Source: an uncultured Mollicutes bacterium
Lineage (GTDB): Bacteria; Bacillota_I; Bacilli_A; RFN20; CAG-826
DNA length: 64,000 nt
Assembly: GCA_900540365.1 (NCBI GenBank)
Contig: UQFN01000007.1
Location: 24,004 to 88,003 of the forward strand
Reading direction: 5' to 3'
Shown here piece by piece: positions 18,462-27,643 of this stretch; position 1 is the first letter of the stretch, and each line of letters begins with the position of its first letter. Made by a program: the position numbers and the translations under genes. Below the pieces are notes generated by a model. That model was not told the origin of the DNA, made no database searches, and saw only the letters and a program-made list of their open reading frames with translations.

Positions 18462-20648
18462 ATGAAATCTTTTAAATATTTTGCTCTTTGTATGATTGGA
18501 AGTTTACTTGCTTTAAGTGGTTGTCAAAATAATGAACAAGAGGTAGTTGATGAAGATATACATCCAACCTCAATTCTATTAACAGCATCTAAAAATAGTA
18601 TTTTTCTTGATGAATCTGTTGAATTAGAAGTAACTTTTAATCCAATAGATACAACGAATAAAAATTATACTTATACAATTTCTCCAAGTGATATAGGTGC
18701 AATTAATAATGATATATTTACTCCACTATATGCTGGAAATTGCTTAATTACTGCTACAAGTGAAGATGGCAATTTAAGTAGTTCCGTAAGTATTGAAATT
18801 TTAGAAAATTATGTTTCAAGTGAAGAAGTAATTGATTCTTTAAAAGAAAGTGAATTTATGACTAGTGAAACTTTAAATTATGAAGAAAATTCCTTAGGTT
18901 TATCAAATTCTAATGAAGTTGGTGTTAACGAAAATAAATTATATAATGAAGAACTTTATCCAGTTCCTAGCGACGCTATCGTTTATAAAGCAAGTGATTA
19001 TAATATTACTAAAGATGGAAATAATAATGCAGGTAATCTAACTAATTTAATCAATTCATTAGTTGATGTCGAAGGAGTTAAAGTTATTGAATTTGAGGAT
19101 GAAACTTATAATTTCAGCAATTCCGTAACCATTAATAAAGTAAATGATTTATATTTAGTTGGCAAAGAGAATACTAAATTTGTTTATGATGGATGGATGA
19201 GTTATTTAACCGTTTCTCAAACTACTAATTTTCATGTCAATAGCATTAAATTTGATATGAATCCTTCTCCAACCATAAGCGGAACGATTCTAAAAGTTGA
19301 AGAAGCCGATACAACCGCAACAATTACTGTTCAAGTTTATGATGAATTTGATATTTCTAATGAAAGATACGCTTTATGGAATGCTCAAAAAACCGGATCA
19401 TATGCTGAATATTATTATGATGAAACTTATGATGCTTATGTTCCTGATCGTAGTAAAAACCTTTATTATAACCCAGGTTTAGCAAATTTAAGACCGATTA
19501 CTAATAATCAATTAGAAGTTACTCTAAATAAAAACTTTGGTCCTTCTCCATATAAGACTCCTACATTAGGGACTGTTGTTTCAGTTGGTTTTATGGTTTA
19601 TGAATATTTTGGTTTTAGTTTAATTGATTGTAATGACACTTATTTTGAAGATGTTACAAGTTATGTTAGCGCTGGAATGGGAATTCGAGCAGATAAAGGT
19701 AAAAATTTATATTTAAATAGATTTAATTACATGCGCGAAATTGGTACTAATAGATTACTTACATGTACAGCTGATATTGTTCATACATGTGCTCTTGAAG
19801 GAGATTTAGTGATTACTAATAGTATTCTTGAAGGAAGTCATGATGATGCTTTAAATATTAAATCTTTTTATACCAAAATTAGTAGTTTTAGACAAAATGT
19901 TATTACTGTTAACCAAACTCAATCAGAAGTTGTTATTGATTATGATGTTAACGATGTGATTGATATTTATGAACCAACTACAATTGGATATAAAGATACC
20001 TTTACGGTTTTAGAAGTTAGTAAAAATGGTTCAAGTTTTGATTTAACTCTTGATCGAAATTTACCTCGAGGTTCAAATTCTTATTTAAATTATTTAGTAG
20101 GCAATGTTACAAAAGCTACTCATATGCGCTTAGAAAATTCTGTTATTAAAAATAAAAGAAATAGAGGAATTTTACTTCAAGGAAGAGATAGTGTTATTAA
20201 AAACTGCACTTTTATGAATGTTGTTATGGGAGCAGTACAAGTTTTAGGAGTAGAAGATACTTTTAAGGAAGCAATTGTTCCTAATAATGTAAAAATTTAT
20301 AATACAAAGTTCCTACAATGTTATGATGATTTATCAATTTTTACTTATGGAAGTAATGGAAGTATTCCAAATACTTTAAAAAATGTTGATGTATATAATA
20401 ACTTCTTCTATAAAGGAAAAGGAACTACTTTATGGATTAGAGGAAGTGGAGATTTAGATATTAATAATAACTTATTTTATGAAAGTGATTCAAAAACTAA
20501 TTCAATTGCAATTGATGATAGTATCGATATTCGAATTAATGATAATTACACATTATTTGATAATGTTAATACAACTTACAACTTAGTGTATGAAAGAAGT
20601 AATACCTCTAATGTAAGTATTAGTGGGAATGTTACTGGAGGAAGATAA
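18462..20648 (+). CDS. GH110-like right-handed beta-helix lipoprotein with Big_2 domain (first of a pair)
   Basis: A 728-residue surface lipoprotein with a lipobox at C21 (ALSGC). A bacterial Ig-like (Big_2) domain spans about 36-110, and a parallel beta-helix about 190-720. The helix carries an acidic SHDDALNIKS motif (about 463-472) and NKRNRGILLQ (about 564-573) followed by NCTFMNV. This order, a DD-A-(L/I)-N motif, an inserted barrel-like segment with D-x-I-D-I-Y-E-P, then N-x-R-x-R-G-(I/L)-L and a rung N-x-T-F, is that of family GH110 exo-alpha-1,3-galactosidases. Activity and linkage are inference; the usual GDDALN...H reads SHDDALNIK. The gene lies 2 nt after the binding-protein gene and has a close paralogue immediately downstream. 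Confidence 0.65.
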   Translation: MKSFKYFALCMIGSLLALSGCQNNEQEVVDEDIHPTSILLTASKNSIFLDESVELEVTFNPIDTTNKNYTYTISPSDIGAINNDIFTPLYAGNCLITATSEDGNLSSSVSIEILENYVSSEEVIDSLKESEFMTSETLNYEENSLGLSNSNEVGVNENKLYNEELYPVPSDAIVYKASDYNITKDGNNNAGNLTNLINSLVDVEGVKVIEFEDETYNFSNSVTINKVNDLYLVGKENTKFVYDGWMSYLTVSQTTNFHVNSIKFDMNPSPTISGTILKVEEADTTATITVQVYDEFDISNERYALWNAQKTGSYAEYYYDETYDAYVPDRSKNLYYNPGLANLRPITNNQLEVTLNKNFGPSPYKTPTLGTVVSVGFMVYEYFGFSLIDCNDTYFEDVTSYVSAGMGIRADKGKNLYLNRFNYMREIGTNRLLTCTADIVHTCALEGDLVITNSILEGSHDDALNIKSFYTKISSFRQNVITVNQTQSEVVIDYDVNDVIDIYEPTTIGYKDTFTVLEVSKNGSSFDLTLDRNLPRGSNSYLNYLVGNVTKATHMRLENSVIKNKRNRGILLQGRDSVIKNCTFMNVVMGAVQVLGVEDTFKEAIVPNNVKIYNTKFLQCYDDLSIFTYGSNGSIPNTLKNVDVYNNFFYKGKGTTLWIRGSGDLDINNNLFYESDSKTNSIAIDDSIDIRINDNYTLFDNVNTTYNLVYERSNTSNVSISGNVTGGR

Positions 20649-20649
20649 A

Positions 20650-23643
20650 ATGAAAAAAAGAAATTTTGGGGTAATTTTATTAAGTTCAACTTTGTTATTT
20701 TCAACAATTAGCGTCTTAGCTAGTTGTAATAATACTCAAACAAGTGAAGTTCATGTTGAAAGTGTTTCAATCTCTAAAGATGTTACAAGTTTAAATGTAA
20801 ATGAAACTTTAACTTTAACATCAACTGTTTTACCAGATAACGCTACTAATAAAGAAGTTAAATATACTTCTTCAAATACTAGTGTTGCAACAATTAATAA
20901 TAATGTTCTTACTGCTTTAAAAGCAGGAATTTCAACAATTACAGTTACTAGTGTTGATGGAGAAAAAACCGATAGTTTTTTATTAACTGTTAGTGATCCT
21001 GATGAAAATAAGCTTGACTTAGATACTTTATTAACAGAAATTGAAAAAGATGAATATAGTTTAGAAAATGTTGAAACTAAAGAGAAATATGGTTTAAGCG
21101 ATGTTAATAATGTCGGTGTTAATAAAGAATATAGTGAAACAACTTTATATGAAATTCCTAGTGATGATAACTTTGAAAGTGAAGTAATTATTAAAGTTGA
21201 TGAATTAACTTTAGATGATTTAGTTGAAGTTGGCTTAAATGAAGTTAATGATTATAATTTAGTTTTAGGAAGTCTTTTAAAAGCTAAAAATCTCAGCGAA
21301 AATTTAAAAAAGCCTGTAAAAGTCAAATTAAATTCAAGAACTTACAATTTGGATGGAGACTTAGCAAGTAGTGGATATTTATTTGATGTTACTAATTTAA
21401 ATGATGTTTATATCGAAGGAAATGGAGCAATTTTCGAAGTTAGTTTTTCTAATTTAAATTATAAAGGTTACGTTAATTTATCTAATTCAACTAATGTATA
21501 TTTTAAAGATTTAGTTCTTAGACAAAAAATAAGTGCGACCTTAACCGGAAGTGTTACTAATTTTGATAAAGCAAATAAACAAATTACTGTTAAAGTAAAT
21601 GAAGAATTTTATCCTTTAGTAGAAGAACTTCTTAAAAATAAGAAATCTTTAAGAACTTGGGTTGAATTTAATAAAAATACTTTAGCACCACTTCAAGAAG
21701 GTAACTTTGTAGTTGATGGATTTTCAGATTATGAAATTATTAAAGAAAGTGATGAATATTATATTAAAACAACTTTTACAAGTGATATAAATGAAGGTCC
21801 AATTAATACTTTAGTTAATTTAGCCTTTGCTCAATATGATCAAGCTGGATTTACTATTAATAACTCAGAAAATATTTATTTAGAAAATATTACTATGAAT
21901 AATGCTAGTGGAATGGCTTTAACTAGCGGTACAACATCAAATTTATATATAAATAGATTTAATTTAGTAGTCAAAGAAGATAGTAGTGCTTTAATGACAA
22001 GTGCTGCTGATGCAATGCATTTTTCTTTAATGGATGGAGATGTTAGTGTTACTAATAGTATTATTGAATATAGTCATGATGATGCTTTAAATATTAAACA
22101 TGGTTATTTTTATAGTTTAAGAAGTGTTTTAGCTAGTAGAAAAACTTTAGAAATTCAAAAAATAACTTCTGAGATGCCTTTACCTGAAGTTGGTGATAAG
22201 ATTGCAATTTATAATGAAGATGATTTTACAAGTTATAATCCTTCTAATGGGTATTACACAGTTAGTGAAGCTACTGATAAAGGAAGTTATTTTGAAATTG
22301 TTGTTAATGAAAGACTTAGTGGAACAGCTTCATGGGGTAATGCAAGAGTAACATTCCTTTCACATACTCCTAACTTTACATTTAAAAATAATATTATTAG
22401 AAATAAGAGAAATAGAGGAATTTTAGTTCAAGTTCCTAATGCTTTAATTGAAAATAATACATTTATTAATGTAGGACATGGTTCAATTCAAGCAGCTACG
22501 GCAATGGATCAATTTAATGAAGCAACCTTACCTCAAAGTTTAATTATTCGTAATAATAAATTTATTAATAATTTATATATTAAACCTGATCCATTATTAG
22601 GAGATATCTCAATTTTTGCAATTTCTAAAAATGGAACTGTTGCTCCTAGTGGAACTTTATCTAATATGCAAATTAGTAATAACTACATTAGTAAAAATGG
22701 TAATGCTAGTATTTCTTTAAGAGGAGTTAGTGATTCAGTTTGCGAAGATAATTTATTTTATAACTGTAGTAGAACTCAACCAACTGGTGAAGGTTATAAT
22801 ACTTTATTCCATTTAGATAATGCTAGTGATATTACCATTAAAGGAAATTATAACGAATATACCTTAGATAATGGTTTAAGTGGAATTATGACTAATGGTA
22901 CTACTAGTGAAGATATGATTACTTTAACTGATAATACAAATGTTGATTTTTATAAGGTAGATGATGTTGGACCAGAAATTGATGTTGATAAATTTACTTC
23001 TCCAATTACTTTAGATGGAAGTGATAGTGATTGGGTAAATAATCCTCATATTGATATTGAAATTACTGGAGCAACCGATAGTGAAGGAAATCAAGTTAAT
23101 TTAGAAAATATTCAAAACAATTTCAAAGTAAATAAATTAAAAATGGGTTATAACGACACTGGTATCTATTTCTATTTTGATATTTATGATAATTTATTAG
23201 AATTTAAAACTATTAATGATTTCTGGACCGGAGATTGTGTTGAATTATTAATGTCAACAATTACTAATTTACCAAATGCTGATCTACAAGTATTTAAAGA
23301 AGATGGAGGTGTCTTACAAGCAGCTTTTGCTCCAACTTGGGATATGTATGGAGATCATATAGTCGCTAGTGCTAGATCAAATACAAAATATGTTGATAAT
23401 GATGAAATTACTTCTGTTTTAACTTCAACAGCAACAGGATATACAGGTGAAATATTAATTCCATTTACTATGGCTCCTGAATTTAAAGAAGCAATTGACA
23501 ACAATCAAAGAATTGCAATTTGTATTGTTGTTGCTGATGGAGATCGTCAAAATCAAAAACGTGTTCAAGCCGCTAACGTTGTACATAATGTTGAAAATAA
23601 TAAAACACGTACAGCACGTATGGCTCAATATTTATTTAAGTAA
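20650..23643 (+). CDS. GH110-like beta-helix lipoprotein with Big_2 and C-terminal CBM9-like domain (second of the pair)
   Basis: A 997-residue surface lipoprotein with lipobox Cys at about residue 26 (VLASC). It has a Big_2 domain at about 35-115 and a beta-helix with TSAADAMHF (compare STTADATHF-type motifs in GH110), SHDDALNIKHG at about 477-487, NKRNRGILVQ at about 589-598 and NNTFINV. A C-terminal domain of about 220 residues begins near 780 (ITLDGSDSDW...IYFYFDIYDN...) and resembles CBM9-type sugar-binding domains. The start at 20650 is chosen because GGAGG precedes it and the signal peptide follows; an in-frame ATG nine codons upstream lies within the previous gene. It is a paralogue of the upstream gene with an added binding module. 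Confidence 0.65.
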   Translation: MKKRNFGVILLSSTLLFSTISVLASCNNTQTSEVHVESVSISKDVTSLNVNETLTLTSTVLPDNATNKEVKYTSSNTSVATINNNVLTALKAGISTITVTSVDGEKTDSFLLTVSDPDENKLDLDTLLTEIEKDEYSLENVETKEKYGLSDVNNVGVNKEYSETTLYEIPSDDNFESEVIIKVDELTLDDLVEVGLNEVNDYNLVLGSLLKAKNLSENLKKPVKVKLNSRTYNLDGDLASSGYLFDVTNLNDVYIEGNGAIFEVSFSNLNYKGYVNLSNSTNVYFKDLVLRQKISATLTGSVTNFDKANKQITVKVNEEFYPLVEELLKNKKSLRTWVEFNKNTLAPLQEGNFVVDGFSDYEIIKESDEYYIKTTFTSDINEGPINTLVNLAFAQYDQAGFTINNSENIYLENITMNNASGMALTSGTTSNLYINRFNLVVKEDSSALMTSAADAMHFSLMDGDVSVTNSIIEYSHDDALNIKHGYFYSLRSVLASRKTLEIQKITSEMPLPEVGDKIAIYNEDDFTSYNPSNGYYTVSEATDKGSYFEIVVNERLSGTASWGNARVTFLSHTPNFTFKNNIIRNKRNRGILVQVPNALIENNTFINVGHGSIQAATAMDQFNEATLPQSLIIRNNKFINNLYIKPDPLLGDISIFAISKNGTVAPSGTLSNMQISNNYISKNGNASISLRGVSDSVCEDNLFYNCSRTQPTGEGYNTLFHLDNASDITIKGNYNEYTLDNGLSGIMTNGTTSEDMITLTDNTNVDFYKVDDVGPEIDVDKFTSPITLDGSDSDWVNNPHIDIEITGATDSEGNQVNLENIQNNFKVNKLKMGYNDTGIYFYFDIYDNLLEFKTINDFWTGDCVELLMSTITNLPNADLQVFKEDGGVLQAAFAPTWDMYGDHIVASARSNTKYVDNDEITSVLTSTATGYTGEILIPFTMAPEFKEAIDNNQRIAICIVVADGDRQNQKRVQAANVVHNVENNKTRTARMAQYLFK

Positions 23644-23645
23644 CA

Positions 23646-23662
23646 AAGAATCTTAGATTCTT
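23646..23662 (+). terminator. Intercistronic hairpin, possible partial terminator
   Basis: AAGAATC and GATTCTT form a 7-bp stem with a TTA loop just after the second beta-helix gene. A T5 run comes only 8 nt later, so it may attenuate or stabilise rather than stop transcription. Confidence 0.4.
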
Positions 23663-23692
23663 GAAATAAATTTTTAAAGGAGAAAGTTGAAG

Positions 23693-26116
23693 ATGAAGAA
23701 AAAATTTATTCCTATTGTTGCTTTAACTTCATTGATTACCTTTGGAGTTTTATCAACAACGCTTGTCAGTTGTAACAACAACGTAGTTGAAACAATTGAA
23801 GTTTCATCTATTACCTTAACTTTAAGCAAAAATGAGGTAAAAGTAGGTGAAACTGTTACAGCAACAGTTACAATTAATCCAACTGATGCTAGTGATAAGA
23901 CTTACACTTTAAGTGCTAGTAAAGAAGGAGTTGTAACAATTATTAGTGGTAACACCTTAACTGCCATTGGAGCAGGGGAAGTTGTCATCACTGCAACCTC
24001 AACAAGTGGCGCCAAGACCGCAACAGCAACATTAAAAGTAACTGAAAACGTTGTTAATGTTACTGATATTACTTTAACCCTTGATAAAACAACTGTTCTT
24101 GTCGGAGAAACAATTAATGCAAGCGTTGAAGTGCTTCCTGATAACGCCACGAATAAAAATTATACCATAACTTCAAGTGATACTGCTAAATTAAGTGTAA
24201 ATGGTAATGTTTTAACAGCTTTAAAAGATGGAAAAGTTAATGTTACTGTTACAAGTGAAGATGGAAATTTAACTGATACAGTTGAAGTTACAATTAATCC
24301 AGTAGATGTTGATCCAACATTAACTTTAACAGGAGAAACAAATTTAACAGTTGCTGCTGGAGTTGATTTAACTTTACCAGTTGCTACTGCTAAAGATTAT
24401 GACGGAACAGATATTACAAGTGAAATCATCGTTGAAGATTATGATGATACTTCCTCAATTAGTGAAGATTACAAGACTTTTAATAGTAAGATAGCTGGTG
24501 TCCATACTGTTAGCTATTATGTTGAAAATGCTAGTGGGAATTATGATGAAGCTGAAGTTACTGTTACTGTAACTCCAACTAATGAAGAAACATTTGATGT
24601 TAGCGGATATCAAGATTTAGAAGCTTTAAAAGAATACGGAACTTTTAAAGAAAACTTTGAAAATGGTATTCAATCCCCACTTTATAAAGGTTTAACTGAT
24701 AGCAATCGTTCAAGCTATTTAAGTGCAACCGATGAAGGAATTAGTGGTAATAGTTTAATTGTTGACTTTAATAAAACTGCTGGAAATGCAAGTTATTCAT
24801 TATTTATGTCTGGATTTAAAGATTACTTTATTAGAGGAGTTCCAGTTACTTACGAAGTTTCTTTTGACTATAAAGTATTAAGCAATGCTGCTAATACAGG
24901 AGATTGTTATGTTGGATTAAGCTGGGATGATTCTAATGGCTTAAATAAACAATTTGTTAGTGTTACCGATGGAAGTGTTGGTCATTATACAACTAAATTT
25001 ACTGAAGTTAACGTTCCAGATGATGATCGTAATGCTTATTTCTTCTTCTTTAAATTAGGACCTACAAGTGAACCAGTTAAGATTGCTATTGATAATATTG
25101 AAGTTACTGCAATCGAAGCTGCTCAAAGTACACTTGTTGTCCCAACAAGTGAAGAATTAATGGCTGATGGCGGATTTACATTTAACTGGAAAGAACGTTC
25201 TTCAACATTTAACCAAGGTGAAACTATTATTGTTAATAATATTGAAGATGAAACAATTAAAAATGCAATTTTAGCTCATGACACTTCTTTTGGTGAACAA
25301 GTTATGAAGTTAACTGGAAGAGATGATCATACTTTTGCTGGATTAAATGCTACAAATATGATTTCTGGCATGGAATTAGTAATTGATTTTGATTATTATT
25401 CAGTTGATGATAGTGGATTATTAGTTTTACCAATGGCTTCTGGAGTTCAAAACGGAAATTTAAGTGAAGGTAGTGGTATTACAACAACTACCGTAGATGG
25501 AAACATTAAACATATTAATATTACTTATAAGATTTCAAGTGGAGTTAATGCTCTTAATTTCTATCCACAAAATGCTAATTTTGAAATTTATATGGGTAAT
25601 ATGACTGTTAAACTTCAAGAAAGTTCAGTAGTAGTTCCAGAAGATGAAACCGATCTTGGACATAAAGTTGGTGATTCATGGACTCAAACAAGTAGATCAT
25701 TTGGTAGTGAAAATAAAGGATTTTGCGAAGTTACTAATGATTTTGCTACCCCTGAAACTGTAACAGGAGAAGGTATTGGAAGCGCAATTACTCGCTTAAA
25801 ATATAGTGAAAGCGCTGCTAACTGTACAGTTGAATGGTACCAACCTGGTTTACAACAACTAGAGGCTGGACATAAATATAGTATTGAAGTAGTTTACTTT
25901 ATTGAATCTATTCCTTCAGGTTCAAGATTTATGCTTAATTTTGATAATAATGTTTTCTTAGATTTAGAAAATGGTATCGGTTATCATAAAGTTACTCTTG
26001 ATTGGACTGCTACAATCTCTGTTAATTTCTTCTCTTTCTATGCACCAGAAAGTTTTGCAAATGCAGTTGTTTATGTTGCTAGTACCACAGTTACTTTAAC
26101 TGAAATTATTAAATAA
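23693..26116 (+). CDS. Surface lipoprotein with tandem Big_2 domains and jelly-roll carbohydrate-binding-like domains
   Basis: An 807-residue lipoprotein with lipobox Cys at 27 (TLVSC). Two Big_2 repeats lie at about 36-115 and 120-200, each with the I-T-L-x(3)-K/T-x-x-V-x-V-G-E-T pattern. An Ig-like domain follows at about 205-300, then two beta-rich domains (about 310-480 and 490-645) resembling CBM4/9/22-type jelly rolls, and a third beta-rich region to the end. There is no recognisable catalytic motif. It probably spans the cell wall and holds glycan or substrate at the surface. The ATG at 23693 is preferred over an in-frame TTG at 23687, which would lie only 4 nt from the AAAGGAG site at 23676-23682. 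Confidence 0.6.
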   Translation: MKKKFIPIVALTSLITFGVLSTTLVSCNNNVVETIEVSSITLTLSKNEVKVGETVTATVTINPTDASDKTYTLSASKEGVVTIISGNTLTAIGAGEVVITATSTSGAKTATATLKVTENVVNVTDITLTLDKTTVLVGETINASVEVLPDNATNKNYTITSSDTAKLSVNGNVLTALKDGKVNVTVTSEDGNLTDTVEVTINPVDVDPTLTLTGETNLTVAAGVDLTLPVATAKDYDGTDITSEIIVEDYDDTSSISEDYKTFNSKIAGVHTVSYYVENASGNYDEAEVTVTVTPTNEETFDVSGYQDLEALKEYGTFKENFENGIQSPLYKGLTDSNRSSYLSATDEGISGNSLIVDFNKTAGNASYSLFMSGFKDYFIRGVPVTYEVSFDYKVLSNAANTGDCYVGLSWDDSNGLNKQFVSVTDGSVGHYTTKFTEVNVPDDDRNAYFFFFKLGPTSEPVKIAIDNIEVTAIEAAQSTLVVPTSEELMADGGFTFNWKERSSTFNQGETIIVNNIEDETIKNAILAHDTSFGEQVMKLTGRDDHTFAGLNATNMISGMELVIDFDYYSVDDSGLLVLPMASGVQNGNLSEGSGITTTTVDGNIKHINITYKISSGVNALNFYPQNANFEIYMGNMTVKLQESSVVVPEDETDLGHKVGDSWTQTSRSFGSENKGFCEVTNDFATPETVTGEGIGSAITRLKYSESAANCTVEWYQPGLQQLEAGHKYSIEVVYFIESIPSGSRFMLNFDNNVFLDLENGIGYHKVTLDWTATISVNFFSFYAPESFANAVVYVASTTVTLTEIIK

Positions 26117-26131
26117 TTAATCTAATAAAAA

Positions 26132-26155
26132 TTCCCCTAGCAGTTGCTAGGGGAA
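26132..26155 (+). terminator. Strong hairpin without T-run between lipoprotein and GH127-like genes
   Basis: TTCCCCTAGC, loop AGTT, GCTAGGGGAA: a perfect 10-bp stem, GC-rich compared with its surroundings. No T tract follows and the next ribosome site (GGAG at 26163-26166) begins 8 nt later. It may be an mRNA 3'-protecting or processing hairpin. Confidence 0.55.
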
Positions 26156-26175
26156 TGTATTTGGAGTTGACATCT

Positions 26176-27639
26176 ATGGATATTGCTAAAGGGGAAATAT
26201 TAAGAAGAATTCGCTTAAATAGAAAACGATTAAATGATGAGATGTATCGTTATCCTAAAATATTTACTTTAGGAGAAGAATGGCCAGGAGATTGGACTGG
26301 TCGAGGAATTTTAGCATTAGTTAGTTTATATAAAGCTTTAGAAGGATATAAAGAAGAACAACTAGATGTTAAAAATCAATTAGATGAAATTTTCTTACAT
26401 TTAGATGAATTTATTAATCAAGATGGATATTTAGGGAAAGTATTTGATTTTAAGATTTTAAATGAACAACAAGTATCAGGAAATTCTTGGTTTTTAAGAG
26501 GTTTAATTGGATATTATAAATTAACTAAAAATTCTAAAATATTAAATTTAATTAAAAAAATATTTGATAATTTCATTTTAAAATTATTACCTTTTTATGA
26601 TAAATATAATAACCACTATAATATTCAAGGTGAAGTTAGTGGTAGATTATCAAATATTATTTTAGATTGTTGGCAATATAGTACTGATATTGGATGTGCT
26701 TTTATAATGTTAGATAGTGTTGGAAGTTATTTAGAAATTAATCCAAGTTTAGAGCTTTTAGAGTTTGCTAATCATTTAATTAATAAATTTATGGAAATAG
26801 ATTATGTTGAAAAAGGATTACAAACTCATGCTACATTAAGTTGTTGTCGAGGAATTTTAAAGTGTTTTGAAGTAAGTAAAAATGAAAAATATTTAAATTA
26901 TGCTAAAGAAATCTTTGAAAATTACTTAAAATATGGAATGACTTTGGATTATTCAAATTTCAACTGGTTTAATAAAATTGATACATGGACAGAGCCATGT
27001 GCAATTATTGATAGTTTTATTGTTTGTACTAAATTATATAAATATACTAAGTTACCTAAATATCAATATTATTTAAATAGAATATATTTTAATGCTCTTA
27101 GAGGAGCACAAAGAAGTAATGGTGGAGCAGGCTGTAATACGTGTTTAAGTTCAGTTAATAATGAATTAAAAGTACATTTATATGAAGCTTTCTTTTGTTG
27201 TACAATGAGATTTGGTGAAGGCATTTATTTTATTAATAAAAATGTTTTATTTAATAATAAAGAATACATCGATATAAATTTATTAACTGATCATTATTAT
27301 GAAGATGAAGATAAGTTTATTGAAATTAATGGAAACATTTATGAAGATAAAGTAATTTCAATTAAAACTAATTTTAATAAACCATTAAGAATTTATTTAA
27401 GTGAATTTATAGATATTAAATCTAATGTAAATTTAGTTCGTAAAGATAATTATTTACTTATTAATAATCCTAGTGAAGTTAAACTTGAGATAAATTATCA
27501 AAAACATCAAGAAAACAAAATGAATTTTGTTGGAGATATGATTTTAACTTTAAAAAATAAAGAAAATACTTATTCAAAAATTGCAAGTTATATAGAATTA
27601 GATAAAGAGGAAGCCTTAAAGTTAACTCAACACCTTTAA
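26176..27639 (+). CDS. GH127-superfamily glycoside hydrolase (beta-L-arabinofuranosidase-like)
   Basis: A 487-residue cytoplasmic protein predicted to fold as an (alpha/alpha)6 barrel followed by beta domains. It has the thiolate-zinc residues of GH127/GH146: a Glu in TEPCAIID (E273, with C275), two cysteines in GCNTC (C320, C323) and adjacent cysteines in FFCCTMRFGEG (C341, C342). In characterised enzymes a zinc-bound Cys is the nucleophile. The N-terminal GDWTGRGILALVSLYKA also fits. Known members cleave beta-L-arabinofuranosides and relatives; this short form (others are 600 or more residues) may have another specificity. It has no signal peptide, so it likely acts on imported oligosaccharides. 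The start at 26176 is set by GGAG at 26163-26166. Confidence 0.65.
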   Translation: MDIAKGEILRRIRLNRKRLNDEMYRYPKIFTLGEEWPGDWTGRGILALVSLYKALEGYKEEQLDVKNQLDEIFLHLDEFINQDGYLGKVFDFKILNEQQVSGNSWFLRGLIGYYKLTKNSKILNLIKKIFDNFILKLLPFYDKYNNHYNIQGEVSGRLSNIILDCWQYSTDIGCAFIMLDSVGSYLEINPSLELLEFANHLINKFMEIDYVEKGLQTHATLSCCRGILKCFEVSKNEKYLNYAKEIFENYLKYGMTLDYSNFNWFNKIDTWTEPCAIIDSFIVCTKLYKYTKLPKYQYYLNRIYFNALRGAQRSNGGAGCNTCLSSVNNELKVHLYEAFFCCTMRFGEGIYFINKNVLFNNKEYIDINLLTDHYYEDEDKFIEINGNIYEDKVISIKTNFNKPLRIYLSEFIDIKSNVNLVRKDNYLLINNPSEVKLEINYQKHQENKMNFVGDMILTLKNKENTYSKIASYIELDKEEALKLTQHL

Positions 27640-27643
27640 ATTT

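Noticed and set aside
23902..24150. Minus-strand open frame inside the Big_2 lipoprotein
   Set aside because: It is a by-product of the Thr/Val-rich repeat codons on the other strand and has no independent start signals.
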